From positions 119,114 to 183,113 of the forward strand of contig JAAFIP010000009.1 of the NCBI GenBank assembly GCA_013297865.1: a stretch of DNA of 64,000 nucleotides, given 5' to 3'. The stretch comes from Polaromonas sp. (GTDB taxonomy: Bacteria > Pseudomonadota > Gammaproteobacteria > Burkholderiales > Burkholderiaceae_C). Made by a program: the position numbers and the translations under genes. Below the pieces are notes generated by a model. It worked only from the letters and a program-made list of their open reading frames with translations, had not been told where the DNA came from and ran no database searches. Position 1 is the stretch's first letter, and the number at the start of each line of letters is the position of its first letter. Below, piece by piece: positions 1-9,194 of the stretch.

Positions 1-1170
1 AAAGCCGGTGGTGCCATGGCGCAGGCGGTAGAAGCCCACTGGCCTGCGGACGCGCCGCTGCAGGGCCTGGTCGTCACCCGCTACCACCACACACCGCCGC
101 GCCCGGCGGGCCTGAAAGAACGCATTGAAGTGGTGGAAGCTGCCCACCCTGTGCCCGACGCGGCAGGACTGGCTGCGGCCCAGCGCATCATGGCTATGAC
201 GCGCGGCCTGACGAAAGACGACCTGGTGCTGTGCCTGATCTCTGGCGGCGGCTCGGCGCTGTTGACCCTGCCCGTGGACGGCCTGGACTTTGCGGTCAAG
301 CAGCGCATCAACCAGGACCTGCTCAACAGCGGCGCCAATATTGGCGAGATGAACTGCGTGCGCAAACACCTCAGCCAGATCAAAGGTGGGCGTCTGGCCG
401 CTGCCTGCGCGCCTGCGCAAGTCGTCACCCTCACCATCAGCGATGTGCCCGGCGACGACCCCAGCGTCATCGCCAGCGGCCCCACCGTGCCCGATGTGAC
501 CACTTGCGCCGATGCACTGGCCATTTTGCAGCGCTACGCGATAGCCATACCTGCCGACATCCAAAAGCTGCTGGAGCGCGGCACGCTGGAGACGCCCAAG
601 CCCGGCGACCCCGCCTTTGCAGGGCACCGCATGCACATGACGGCCACACCCCAGCAGTCGCTGGAGGCAGCGGCCCAGATGGCGCGCGCTGCAGGTCTGA
701 ACGCCTATATCCTCAGCGACGAGATCGAAGGCGAGTCGCGCGAGGTCGGCAAGGTGCATGCTGCGTTGGCGCGCGCTGCTGCATACGGCAAAGGCGCGTT
801 TGCCAAACCCTGCGTGATTTTGAGCGGCGGCGAAACCACCGTCACCGTGCGGCCGCGCAAAGAGGGCCAAGCCAAGGGCCGTGGTGGCAGGGCAGGTGAG
901 TTCTGCATGGGCCTGGCCCTGGCATTGCAAGGCGCGCAGGGTGTGTATGCGATTGCTGCCGACACCGACGGCATTGACGGCGTGGAGGACAACGCAGGGG
1001 CCTATGTCACCCCCGACACCTTGCAGCGGGCCGCCGCACAGGGCCTGAAGATCAGCGACCATCTGGACCGTAACGATGCCTACAGTTACTTTGCGGCCAC
1101 CGGTGATCTGGTCATTACCGGGCCTACGCATACCAATGTCAATGATTTCAGGGCGCTATTAATAATATAG
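1..1170 (+). CDS. ttuD: Glycerate 2-kinase / hydroxypyruvate reductase family (DUF4147), 5' truncated
   Basis: The reading frame is open from base 1, and KAGGA precedes the first in-window Met, so the gene starts before the window; roughly 35-40 N-terminal residues are missing by comparison with the usual ~420 aa. Family marks are LISGGGSALL near residue 80, the NCVRKHLSQIKGG stretch and the C-terminal segments GGETTVTV, RGGRAGEF and AADTDGIDG, typical of GckA/TtuD glycerate kinases that phosphorylate D-glycerate with ATP in the cytosol. The last residues ALLII and the TAG stop come from a copy of the dispersed repeat (R1), so the native C-terminus has been replaced or extended. Family assignment is firm; the exact substrate is inferred. 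Confidence 0.88.
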   Translation, partial: KAGGAMAQAVEAHWPADAPLQGLVVTRYHHTPPRPAGLKERIEVVEAAHPVPDAAGLAAAQRIMAMTRGLTKDDLVLCLISGGGSALLTLPVDGLDFAVKQRINQDLLNSGANIGEMNCVRKHLSQIKGGRLAAACAPAQVVTLTISDVPGDDPSVIASGPTVPDVTTCADALAILQRYAIAIPADIQKLLERGTLETPKPGDPAFAGHRMHMTATPQQSLEAAAQMARAAGLNAYILSDEIEGESREVGKVHAALARAAAYGKGAFAKPCVILSGGETTVTVRPRKEGQAKGRGGRAGEFCMGLALALQGAQGVYAIAADTDGIDGVEDNAGAYVTPDTLQRAAAQGLKISDHLDRNDAYSYFAATGDLVITGPTHTNVNDFRALLII

Positions 1171-1220
1171 CTGCTCCCGCGATGTTCTATTGGCCTGGAG
1201 CCTGATTTTCTATATAAAAA
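1155..1220 (+). repeat. Dispersed repeat copy R1 (supplies a stop codon)
   Basis: This copy has GCTATT...ATAGC on the left, then the core with one change (GATGTTC for GATATTC) and the TGGCCTGGAG right side. The TAG at the start of the core is the stop codon of the glycerate kinase gene. Confidence 0.9.
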
Positions 1221-1260
1221 GCATGCAAAAAGCACGCTGTCGGGCACCCCGGTAGACCTG

Positions 1261-1716
1261 TCAAGCCTGCCAGCGGCTGCGCAGCAGCATCAGGCGCGTC
1301 ACGCACAGCCATTGCAGCAGGTACAGCCCTGAACCCAGGCTGTGCCAAAACCTGAGCTGCTCCCTGGCCACGATCTGCGGCGCGATGATCCACTGCACAC
1401 TGGCGCTGGCCAGGCAAGCCAGCGCTACCAGCACCACCACACTCGGGCCCCGTGCACTGCGCTGCTGCACAGTGCGCAGCTGCAGCAGCACAAACAGCGC
1501 AGCGCAGGCCAGCGACACATAGGTCTGCACCTTGAACAACTGCGCGGCCATGCGGCCCGCAGCCTGCGCGCTGTCCAGGTGCACAAACAGCAGGGGCACC
1601 ACCACAAAGCCCAGCGTGGTCAGCGAGCCCCACCACAGTGCCAGACTGAAAAAGCCCAGGGTGTGGGCTGTGCTGGGTGTTGCGGATGCTGCTGTGGATG
1701 AGGGGGAAGCTTGCAT
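1261..1716 (-). CDS. DUF4149 family membrane protein
   Basis: A 151 aa protein with four hydrophobic stretches: about residues 20-45 (FFSLALWWGSLTTLGFVVVP), 65-85, 92-112 and 127-145. The layout matches DUF4149 proteins of Burkholderiales, small inner-membrane proteins of unknown function. It lies downstream of hppA on the same strand but is separated from it by a strong terminator, so it is probably transcribed on its own. No catalytic motif is visible. Its 3' side faces repeat copy R1. Confidence 0.75.
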   Translation of the reverse strand: MQASPSSTAASATPSTAHTLGFFSLALWWGSLTTLGFVVVPLLFVHLDSAQAAGRMAAQLFKVQTYVSLACAALFVLLQLRTVQQRSARGPSVVVLVALACLASASVQWIIAPQIVAREQLRFWHSLGSGLYLLQWLCVTRLMLLRSRWQA

Positions 1717-1764
1717 GGCGTCACTGTATCTGTTTATGTCGCCTGCGGCTTGCGCATGGCCATG

Positions 1765-1795
1765 AAAAAAGCCGCGCGGGTTGCCCGGCGCGGCT
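1765..1795 (-). terminator. Rho-independent terminator of hppA
   Basis: The stem GCCGCGC (1771-1777) pairs perfectly with GCGCGGC (1788-1794). On the minus strand it is followed by a run of six T (1765-1770 read in reverse). It sits 38 bases past the hppA stop. Confidence 0.88.
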
Positions 1796-1832
1796 TGTGG
1801 TCAGCTGGCAGCCCGCAGGCTGCGCTGGGTGT

Positions 1833-4433
1833 TTACTGCAAGGTCACTTCGACCCGGCGGCCTTCAGCGGCGCTGGTGGCACCGGCCTTGATGTCTTCAG
1901 GCTTTTTCAGCTCGACCTTGTCGTCGGCTACGCCGGATGCTTTGAGCAGGTCGCGCACCGCAAAGGCGCGCAGCTTGGCCAGCTCGGCGTTTTTGGCGGG
2001 GTCGCCGCTGGCGTCTACATAGCCGCTGACCATGGCTTTTTTGCCGGCTGCAACGCCAGCCAGGATGTCTTTGAGCGCATCCTTGCCGCCTTGGGGCAGA
2101 TCGGCCTTGCCAGACGCAAAGTAGAACTTCACCACGCCGTTGTCCACCTTGACCGAGGCAGCGTCAGCAGCAGCTTGGGCAGCGGACGCCATGGCCTGGT
2201 CGGTCTTGGCCGCAGTGGCGCCCGCAGCGGCGGCAGCCGCGCCTGCGCCTGCGTCGGCGGCAGGCTTGGCGGCTTCTGCGGCCGGGGCAGCGGGAGCGGC
2301 AGCAACAGCTGCAGCACCTGCGGCCACGGCAGCGACCGGAGCCGCCATGCTGGCAGCGGGCACTGGGGCTTTGCCGTGGATCGACATCATCAAGGGCACG
2401 ATCAGCAGGGCCACGATGTTGATGATCTTGATCAGCGGGTTGACTGCGGGGCCAGCGGTGTCTTTGTAGGGGTCGCCTACGGTGTCACCAGTGACAGCCG
2501 CCTTGTGCGTCTCAGAGCCTTTGCCGCCGTGGTTGCCGTCTTCGATGTACTTCTTGGCGTTGTCCCAGGCACCGCCGCCGGTGCACATGGAGATAGCGAC
2601 AAACAAGCCGGTGACGATGGTGCCCATCAGCAGGCCGCCCAAGGCGGCGGGGCCCAATGCCAGGCCGACGATGATCGGCACGATCACAGGCAGCAAGGAT
2701 GGGATCATCATTTCCTTGATGGCGGCGCTGGTCAGCATGTCGACCGCAGCGCTGTAGTCTGGCTTGCGCTTGCCGGCCATGATCTCGCCGTCAGAGAACT
2801 GGCGACGCACTTCCACCACCACCGAGCCTGCAGCGCGGCCCACAGCCTCCATCGCCATGGCGCCAAATAGGTAGGGAATCAAGCCACCGATGAACAGGCC
2901 AATGATGACCATCGGATTGGACAGGTCGAAGCTGATGACTTTGCCATAGGCTTCCAACTTGTGGGTGTAGTCGGCAAACAACACCAGGGCTGCCAGGCCT
3001 GCAGAGCCAATGGCGTAGCCCTTGGTCACGGCTTTGGTGGTGTTGCCCACGGCATCCAGTGGGTCGGTCACGTCGCGCACGCTGCTGGGCAGCTCGGCCA
3101 TTTCGGCAATGCCACCGGCGTTGTCAGTGATGGGGCCATAGGCGTCCAGCGCGACGACGATACCGGCCATGCTGAGCATGGAGGTGGCTGCAATCGCAAT
3201 GCCATACAGGCCAGCCAGTTTGAAGGCTGTCCAGATCGCCACGCAGACAAAAATCACGGGCCAGGCGGTGGAGCGCATCGACACGCCCAAGCCAGCAATG
3301 ATGTTGGTGCCGTGGCCGGTGGTGGACGCCTGGGCAATGTGCTTGACCGGGGCGTACTGCGTGCCGGTGTAGTACTCGGTAATCCACACCAATGCGCCGG
3401 TCAAGATCAAGCCGACAGCACAAGCGCCAAATAGCGCCATCTGCGTGCCAGAGGCGTTGATGGAGTTATCCGGCATGATCCAGGTGGTCACAAAGTAAAA
3501 AGCGATCAGCGACAAGCCGCCTGCTACCGCCAGGCCTTTGTACAGCGCAGGCATCACGTTCTTCATGCCAGGCGTGGCCTTGACAAAGAAGCAGCCGATG
3601 ATGGAGGCGATGATGGACACACCACCAAGCGCCAGCGGATAGACCACTGCCGCTGTGCCAGCGCTAGTCACCAGCAGCGCACCCAGCACCATGGTGGCGA
3701 TCAAGGTGACCGCATAGGTTTCAAACAGGTCGGCAGCCATGCCAGCGCAGTCGCCCACGTTGTCGCCCACGTTGTCGGCAATCACAGCAGGGTTGCGTGG
3801 GTCATCTTCGGGGATGCCCGCTTCTACCTTGCCCACCAGGTCAGCGCCTACGTCAGCGCCTTTGGTGAAAATGCCGCCGCCCAGACGGGCGAAGATGGAA
3901 ATCAGCGAGGAGCCGAAGGCAAAACCGATCAAGGGATCGAGCAGTTTGGCCAGACTTTTATCTGGTGTCAGGTTGCCGTTGCCCACCAGGAACCAGTAAA
4001 AAATCGTCACGCCCAGCAGGCCCAAGCCCACCACCAGCATGCCGGTGATGGCGCCGCCGCGGAAGGCTACGTCCAGCGCGGGGCCAATGCCCTTGGTGGC
4101 GGCCTGTGCGGTGCGCACGTTGGCACGCACTGACACGTTCATGCCGATAAAGCCGCAGGCACCCGAGAGCACAGCGCCCAGTGCGAAGCCAAAGGCGCTC
4201 ATGCCGCCCAGAAAATAGCCAATCAATATCGCCAGCACAATGCCGACAACGGTGATGGTTTTGTATTGCCGTGCCAGATAGGCGGCTGCCCCGGTCTGGA
4301 TGGCGGCTGCAATCTCTTGCATCCGCGCATTGCCTGCGTCTTGGGACAAAATCCAACTGCGAGCCCAGAAGCCGTAAGCCACGGCCGCCAGTCCGCACAC
4401 AAGCGCCAAAATCAGCGCTGAATTGCCAGTCAT
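1833..4433 (-). CDS. hppA: Membrane-bound H+-translocating pyrophosphatase with C-terminal OmpA-like domain
   Basis: An 866 aa protein; the ATG at 4433 is chosen because AAAAGGAG lies 7 bases upstream, rather than the longer frame start at 4520. Residues 1 to about 680 are the multi-spanning pyrophosphatase, with the substrate-loop motifs [11 protein letters not shown] and [12 protein letters not shown]. The motif [16 protein letters not shown] has Lys where K+-dependent enzymes have Ala, which by family rules predicts a K+-independent proton pump. Residues about 681-760 are an Ala/Pro-rich linker. Residues about 765-866 ([12 protein letters not shown], then [15 protein letters not shown] and GRRVEVTL) resemble an OmpA-type peptidoglycan-binding domain, expected in the periplasm. 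The extra domain is unusual for this enzyme, which is normally about 680-770 aa. It is divergent from the soluble pyrophosphatase gene. Confidence 0.95.
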   Translation of the reverse strand: MTGNSALILALVCGLAAVAYGFWARSWILSQDAGNARMQEIAAAIQTGAAAYLARQYKTITVVGIVLAILIGYFLGGMSAFGFALGAVLSGACGFIGMNVSVRANVRTAQAATKGIGPALDVAFRGGAITGMLVVGLGLLGVTIFYWFLVGNGNLTPDKSLAKLLDPLIGFAFGSSLISIFARLGGGIFTKGADVGADLVGKVEAGIPEDDPRNPAVIADNVGDNVGDCAGMAADLFETYAVTLIATMVLGALLVTSAGTAAVVYPLALGGVSIIASIIGCFFVKATPGMKNVMPALYKGLAVAGGLSLIAFYFVTTWIMPDNSINASGTQMALFGACAVGLILTGALVWITEYYTGTQYAPVKHIAQASTTGHGTNIIAGLGVSMRSTAWPVIFVCVAIWTAFKLAGLYGIAIAATSMLSMAGIVVALDAYGPITDNAGGIAEMAELPSSVRDVTDPLDAVGNTTKAVTKGYAIGSAGLAALVLFADYTHKLEAYGKVISFDLSNPMVIIGLFIGGLIPYLFGAMAMEAVGRAAGSVVVEVRRQFSDGEIMAGKRKPDYSAAVDMLTSAAIKEMMIPSLLPVIVPIIVGLALGPAALGGLLMGTIVTGLFVAISMCTGGGAWDNAKKYIEDGNHGGKGSETHKAAVTGDTVGDPYKDTAGPAVNPLIKIINIVALLIVPLMMSIHGKAPVPAASMAAPVAAVAAGAAAVAAAPAAPAAEAAKPAADAGAGAAAAAAGATAAKTDQAMASAAQAAADAASVKVDNGVVKFYFASGKADLPQGGKDALKDILAGVAAGKKAMVSGYVDASGDPAKNAELAKLRAFAVRDLLKASGVADDKVELKKPEDIKAGATSAAEGRRVEVTLQ

Positions 4434-4684
4434 AAGTAATCTCCTTTTAGTTTTGACGAAGAGGGTGGTCAACGCTTTGGTAGGTATTGCCACCCGCTGC
4501 GTTGCTTCCTCATGCCCCAACAGACGCTAAAAGGTCTGGAGATGATTGGCCAACGGGCTGAATGTAGCCTGAAAACGTGACATATTGGCGAAACAGCAAG
4601 GGCAGTGAAAGTAAAATCAGGGTTAATCCTAGGATTCACTGAATTAGTTAGTTACCTTTTTATTTGCAACCTGAGAGAAAACGT

Positions 4685-5218
4685 ATGTCACTTGACCTCG
4701 TACAACCCGGCAACAACGCCCCCAATGAATTCAACGTGATCATCGAAATCCCGATGAACGCAGACCCGATCAAATACGAGGTCGACAAAGCCAGCGGCGC
4801 CATCTTTGTGGACCGCTTCATGTCCACCTCGATGCACTATCCCACCAACTACGGCTATGTGCCCAAGACCCTCAGCGGCGATGGCGACCCGGTGGACGTG
4901 CTGGTCATCACCCCCGTGCCCCTGATCCCCGGTGTGGTGGTCACCTGCCGCCCGATCGGCATTTTGATGATGGAAGACGAAGCCGGCGTGGACGGCAAAG
5001 TGCTGGCCGTGCCGATCGACAAAAAGTGCTCGCTCTACACCCACTGGCAAAAGCCCGAAGACATGAATCCCCTGCGCCTGAAAACCATCGCCCACTTCTT
5101 TGAACACTACAAAGACCTGGAAGAAGGCAAGTGGGTCAAGGTGCTGGGCTGGCACGGCACCGACGCAGCGCGCAAAGAGATCAGCGATGGTATTGCAGCC
5201 TACGCCAAAAAGCCGTAA
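4685..5218 (+). CDS. ppa: Soluble inorganic pyrophosphatase (family I)
   Basis: A 177 aa cytosolic enzyme, the usual bacterial length, that hydrolyses pyrophosphate to phosphate. The signature DGDPVDVLV carries the metal-binding aspartates; [18 protein letters not shown] and KVLGWHG are also typical. The ATG at 4685 is preferred to the in-frame TTG at 4664 because the conserved N-terminus begins MSLDLV. The 251-base gap to hppA must hold the promoters of both divergent genes. It is AT-rich near ppa (the stretch around 4640-4665), but no convincing -35/-10 pair with normal spacing was found there. Confidence 0.96.
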   Translation: MSLDLVQPGNNAPNEFNVIIEIPMNADPIKYEVDKASGAIFVDRFMSTSMHYPTNYGYVPKTLSGDGDPVDVLVITPVPLIPGVVVTCRPIGILMMEDEAGVDGKVLAVPIDKKCSLYTHWQKPEDMNPLRLKTIAHFFEHYKDLEEGKWVKVLGWHGTDAARKEISDGIAAYAKKP

Positions 5219-5243
5219 TTCAACGGATATTTAATGAATAAAA

Positions 5244-5292
5244 GGCCTATAGCCCAATAGAATACCGCGGGAGCAGCTACTAAATAAATAGC
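5244..5292 (-). repeat. Dispersed repeat copy R2
   Basis: Reverse orientation, with core ACCGCGGGAGCAGCTA and the GCTATTTATTTAGTAGC arm. It lies in the convergent gap between ppa and the receiver-cyclase-kinase gene. Confidence 0.88.
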
Positions 5293-5311
5293 AACTGCCC
5301 TCTGGTGATTT

Positions 5312-7468
5312 CTAGCCTTGGGCCAGGATTTCCAGATTGCGCCACACTGCCGTGCAGTTGGCCGGGCGCTCTTCGGGGATTTTGTGCATCATGCGGTCCA
5401 GAAAAGGCTGGAACCTGGCGTGCTCTGGCGGCAGGCGCGGGATGGGGGCATGCAGGTGGCAGCTGAGCAGTTCGCCCAGTGAGTCGCCGCGGTAGGGGCG
5501 CACCCCGGTCAGCAGTTCGTACAGGATCACGCCGAGGCTGTAGAAGTCGCTGCGGTGGGTCACCTCTTTGCCGCCCGCCTGCTCGGGGCTGACGTAATAG
5601 GGCGTGCCAAACATCTGGCCATGGTGGGTGCGCACCAGGGCGTCGGCCTGTTCGCGGATGTCTTTGACGATGCCAAAATCCACCAGCACCAGCTCGCCAC
5701 TGGTGCGGAACATCATGTTGTCAGGCTTGAGATCGCGGTAGACCAAGTGCAGGCCGTGGATGCTGTCCAGCGCGCTGGTGATCTGGCGCATGAGGTCCAG
5801 GATGCGCGCGTGGCCCGGGCGTTTGGTGATCTCGTTTTTAAAGCTGCCGCCCGCCAGGTACTCCATGGCAATGTAGGCGTATTCGTCGGTAAAGCCCTGG
5901 TCGTAAATTTTGGCGATATGGTGGTGATCGATATCCGCCAGCACAGCGTACTCCTGGATGAAGCGGCGCATCATCTCGGCATCGTTGTACATCGCGGTGC
6001 GCAGCACTTTGAGGGCGACTTCGGTCTTGCGCGCGCCCGAGTAGGCCAGAAACACATCGCTCATGCCGCCTTCGCCCAGTTTGCGGATGATCTCGTAGCC
6101 CTTGAAGCGCTGTTTGCTGGCCATGAACGAGCCCGATTGCAGGCTCCACAGCGACTGCTTGAGCACGCCCTTGGCCGCACGCGCGGTGATCTCGGAGTTT
6201 TCCTGCGCCACGGTGCCAATCGACAGGCTCTGCAGTGCCTGCTCGGTGCTGTCTGCGCCCAGCTGCAGGTCCACGCTGTGGCGAAAGGCCAGCAGCTCGC
6301 AGGCACTCACAGCCTGCTCGCGCCCCCGGATGCGCACCACCTGCTGGCGGCCCGTGTCCAGGCCGCTGCCAGCCAGGCGGGCGGTGTCCAGGCTGGCCAC
6401 GATGGTCCAGCCCAGCTGCTTGCTGGCCGCCTGCAGGCGGGCAGCAATGTTGACAGTGTCGCCCAGTGGCGTGATCTCCTGGCGGCCCTGGTGGCCCAGC
6501 TGCCCCAGCGTGACCTCGCCACTGTGCAGCCCAATGCCGACTTCAAACTCAGGCAGCCCGCGGGCCCCGTAGGTCTCTTGCACCCAGTGGCGAAACTCGC
6601 TGGCTGCACTGTGCAGGCCCATGGCAGCGGATATGGCGCGGCTGGCATGCGAGCCATCGCCTGCCGAAGGTTCGCTTTCAAACAAGGCCAGCAGCCCATC
6701 GCCCAGCATTTTCAAATGGGTTCCTCCATAGGCCACCACGGGGCGGCAGGCCAGCTCAAAATAACGGCCCAGCAGGGTGGCCAGTTCGGTGGCCGACAGG
6801 CGCTCGGCCATGGTGGTGAAGTTGCGGATGTCGGCAAACATCACCGTGGCCTGCAGTGTGGCCCCAGGCTGGGCGCTGTGCTCGCTACCCGCGCGCGAAG
6901 CCAGGCTATAGCCAGAGGCCGCGCCTAATTCGGATGCATTGCCAAAGTCAATCACTGCGCCTGCATCGGACTGCCCTTGCACCAGGCTGCCCGGTGTGCC
7001 GTAGCGCTGGCGAAAATGTGCCTGTGCCTGCTCTTCGGTCTGCGCCATCGCATGGGTGACAGCATGTGAAATAGCCTGCTTTTTGTGACGGTCAAAGCGC
7101 TGCATTTTTTGCACCTGCGCGGCCAGGGCCTCCAGCAGCTCTTCGCGCCTGAAGGGCTTGGTGATGTAGTCGTCAGCGCCCATCTGCATGCCCCGACGCA
7201 TGTGGGTGCGGTCTTCAGCGGCGGTCAGCATGATGACCACAGTGCGCTCGATTTCGGGGTGCGCCCGCACGGCGGCCAGCAGCGAGAACCCGTCCATCAC
7301 CGGCATGTTGACATCGGTAATGATGATGTCTGGCAGCATGGAGCGCGCCATCACCAGGCCGTGCTGACCGTTGGATGCGGTAGCCACCTCAAAGCCTTCC
7401 AGCGTGAGGAGTTTTTCGAGGTTTTTGCGGATCACCTCTTCGTCGTCAACAACCAGGATACGGTGCAT
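5312..7468 (-). CDS. Response regulator receiver - class III adenylate cyclase - Ser/Thr protein kinase fusion
   Basis: A 718 aa cytosolic signalling protein with three domains. Receiver (about 1-125): acidic pair D8/D9, phospho-acceptor D52 in ITDVNMPVMDG, T82 and K104. Class III nucleotidyl cyclase (about 203-395): metal-binding D213 (FADIRNFT) and D257 (MLGDG), substrate Lys K253, D337 in PLGDTVNIAAR, and transition-state N340/R344, so the active-site set is complete and of adenylate type. Hanks-type kinase (about 456-715): Gly loop GEGGMSDV, K487 (VALK), E506, YRDLKPDN with D579, DFG at 597-599, and SPEQ in the activation segment. No membrane segment is seen. The divergent histidine kinase 40 bp away is the likely partner for D52 (inferred). 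This combination in one chain is rare. Confidence 0.93.
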   Translation of the reverse strand: MHRILVVDDEEVIRKNLEKLLTLEGFEVATASNGQHGLVMARSMLPDIIITDVNMPVMDGFSLLAAVRAHPEIERTVVIMLTAAEDRTHMRRGMQMGADDYITKPFRREELLEALAAQVQKMQRFDRHKKQAISHAVTHAMAQTEEQAQAHFRQRYGTPGSLVQGQSDAGAVIDFGNASELGAASGYSLASRAGSEHSAQPGATLQATVMFADIRNFTTMAERLSATELATLLGRYFELACRPVVAYGGTHLKMLGDGLLALFESEPSAGDGSHASRAISAAMGLHSAASEFRHWVQETYGARGLPEFEVGIGLHSGEVTLGQLGHQGRQEITPLGDTVNIAARLQAASKQLGWTIVASLDTARLAGSGLDTGRQQVVRIRGREQAVSACELLAFRHSVDLQLGADSTEQALQSLSIGTVAQENSEITARAAKGVLKQSLWSLQSGSFMASKQRFKGYEIIRKLGEGGMSDVFLAYSGARKTEVALKVLRTAMYNDAEMMRRFIQEYAVLADIDHHHIAKIYDQGFTDEYAYIAMEYLAGGSFKNEITKRPGHARILDLMRQITSALDSIHGLHLVYRDLKPDNMMFRTSGELVLVDFGIVKDIREQADALVRTHHGQMFGTPYYVSPEQAGGKEVTHRSDFYSLGVILYELLTGVRPYRGDSLGELLSCHLHAPIPRLPPEHARFQPFLDRMMHKIPEERPANCTAVWRNLEILAQG

Positions 7469-7508
7469 GGGGCTTGGGGTAGTGTGGTCTGGATGTTAAA
7501 CTGAAACG

Positions 7509-9050
7509 ATGCAAAAAACAGGCCTTCCAGCAGACCCTGGCAATACCCTGCGCGCGCTGGAGTTTGCCCAGGCCAGCATGGAAGGCCTGGTGTTTTACGA
7601 CCAGGCCCAGGTGCTGGACTGCAATGCTGCGTTTGAGCAACTGCTGGGCCGCTCCCGCGAGAGCCTGCTGGGCACCAGCACTTTGCAGCTGTTCATGCCC
7701 AACGACCAGGAAGTGGCGGCACGGCATATGTTCCTGGGCCTGAGCACGCCGTATCTGGCGCATATCCCCAAGCCTGACGGTGGCACGGCCATCGTGGAGG
7801 TGACAGGCCGCCCCTGGATCTACCTGGGCAGGCCCTGCTGGGTGGCCACCGTGCGCGACACCTCGCACCGCCAGGATGTCACCAAATCCATCGTGCGCTC
7901 GCAGACGCGCTACCGCAACCTGGTGGAAAACGCCGACCAGGTGATTCTGTTTGTGCAGGGCCGCAAAATCGCTTATCTCAACCCGGCGGCGGCGCGGTTT
8001 TTCAAGCGCGATGCCACCCAGCTGTATGACTATGAGTCGCTCTATCTGATCCACCCCGATGACCGGGCGCTGGCACTGGCGCGGCGCAAGGCGATGATTG
8101 CTGGCGACCCTGACCGCAGCGTCGTGCTGCGCACCATCTCACCGCCCTCAGCGCAGCTGGAATCTGACACCACGGTATCCTGGGTGCGACTGTATGGGTC
8201 TCTGGTGGAGTGGGAGGAGCGCGCGGCCACCTTGATCTTCATGACCGACCTGACAGCGCAGCGCGAGACCGAGGAGCGCATGCGCAAGGCCCTGGCCCAC
8301 GAGAAAGAGCTTGGCGACCTGAAAACCCGCTTTGTGTCTATGGCATCACACGAGTTTCGCACCCCGCTGTCTACCATCCAGACCAGCTCAGAGCTGCTGG
8401 AGCACTACAGCGACCGTCTCAGCCCACAGGAGCGCAGCGAGGCGCTGGCCGATATCCAAAGCGCGGTGCAGCGCATGCAGGCCATGATGGACAACTTCAT
8501 GGCCTTTGGCCGCATGTCAGCCGGGGCCATGCAGTGCAACCCCAAGCCCACCCAGCTGGCAAATGTGGTGCGCAGTGTGGTGCACGAAACCCTGGCCGCT
8601 GACGCGCACCAGCATATGGTGCAGGTGCATCTTGCAGAGCCGGTCTGTGACAGCACCCAACTGCTGCTGGACGAGCTGCTGCTGCGCCAGATGCTGGGCA
8701 ACCTGCTGGGCAACGCCTGCAAATACTCTGCCTTTGGCGAGCAGGTGGACGTGACGCTGGAGGCAGTGCAAGGCTTTGAGGCTGATGCCACGCAGCCCAT
8801 GCTGCGCCCAGAGCTGCTGCGCATCGTGGTGGCAGACCGGGGCATAGGCATCCCGAAATCTGACCTGCCATTGCTGTTTGAGAGCTTTCACCGCGCTGCC
8901 AACGCGGTCAACATGCCCGGCACGGGCCTGGGCCTGGCGATTGTGGACCGCGCTGTGCGCGCCCACGGCGGCCAGGTGCGGGTGCACAGCGTGGAAGGCG
9001 AGGGCGCGCAGTTCGAGCTGCTGCTGCCCTGGGTGGCCGTGCCCGCCTGA
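7509..9050 (+). CDS. Soluble PAS-domain sensor histidine kinase
   Basis: A 513 aa protein without signal peptide or membrane segments. Two PAS-like regions (about 10-130 and 135-260) precede a HisKA domain with the phospho-acceptor H281 in SMASHEFRTPLSTIQ. The HATPase domain has the N box GNLLGNACKYS near residue 400, the G1 box VADRGIGIP near 441 and the G2 box GTGLGLAI near 471. The start codons of this gene and of the divergent receiver-cyclase-kinase are only 40 bp apart, so they are probably co-regulated and form one phosphorelay (inferred). The signal sensed is unknown; with no membrane anchor it should be intracellular or redox/energy related. Confidence 0.92.
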   Translation: MQKTGLPADPGNTLRALEFAQASMEGLVFYDQAQVLDCNAAFEQLLGRSRESLLGTSTLQLFMPNDQEVAARHMFLGLSTPYLAHIPKPDGGTAIVEVTGRPWIYLGRPCWVATVRDTSHRQDVTKSIVRSQTRYRNLVENADQVILFVQGRKIAYLNPAAARFFKRDATQLYDYESLYLIHPDDRALALARRKAMIAGDPDRSVVLRTISPPSAQLESDTTVSWVRLYGSLVEWEERAATLIFMTDLTAQRETEERMRKALAHEKELGDLKTRFVSMASHEFRTPLSTIQTSSELLEHYSDRLSPQERSEALADIQSAVQRMQAMMDNFMAFGRMSAGAMQCNPKPTQLANVVRSVVHETLAADAHQHMVQVHLAEPVCDSTQLLLDELLLRQMLGNLLGNACKYSAFGEQVDVTLEAVQGFEADATQPMLRPELLRIVVADRGIGIPKSDLPLLFESFHRAANAVNMPGTGLGLAIVDRAVRAHGGQVRVHSVEGEGAQFELLLPWVAVPA

Positions 9051-9103
9051 CGGCACAACACCCCCAGCGACCCGCAAAAACCCAGCCCGTGCACGGGGCT
9101 TGC

Positions 9104-9153
9104 TTGACAAAAATAGCGGGATGTTTTAGATTACTAACCAGTCAGTCATTAAT
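9104..9153 (+). promoter_or_regulatory. Promoter and candidate operator of the RND efflux operon
   Basis: A perfect -35 TTGACA (9104-9109) is followed after 17 bp by TAGATT (9127-9132). Directly downstream, TTACTAACCAGTCAGTCATT (from 9131) resembles operators bound by TetR-type repressors of efflux pumps, but no regulator gene is adjacent. The promoter is well supported; the operator is a guess. Confidence 0.6.
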
Positions 9154-9194
9154 TTAATTCTAGCTTTATACGCAAGCTAGGCAGGGTATCTACT

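Noticed and set aside
4585..4617. TTGGCG with TAAAAT as ppa promoter
   Set aside because: The spacer is 21 bp, and no better -35 was found, so no promoter is called.
5555..6928. 457 aa plus-strand frame across the receiver-cyclase-kinase gene
   Set aside because: It is an antisense shadow; all domains and motifs are on the minus strand.
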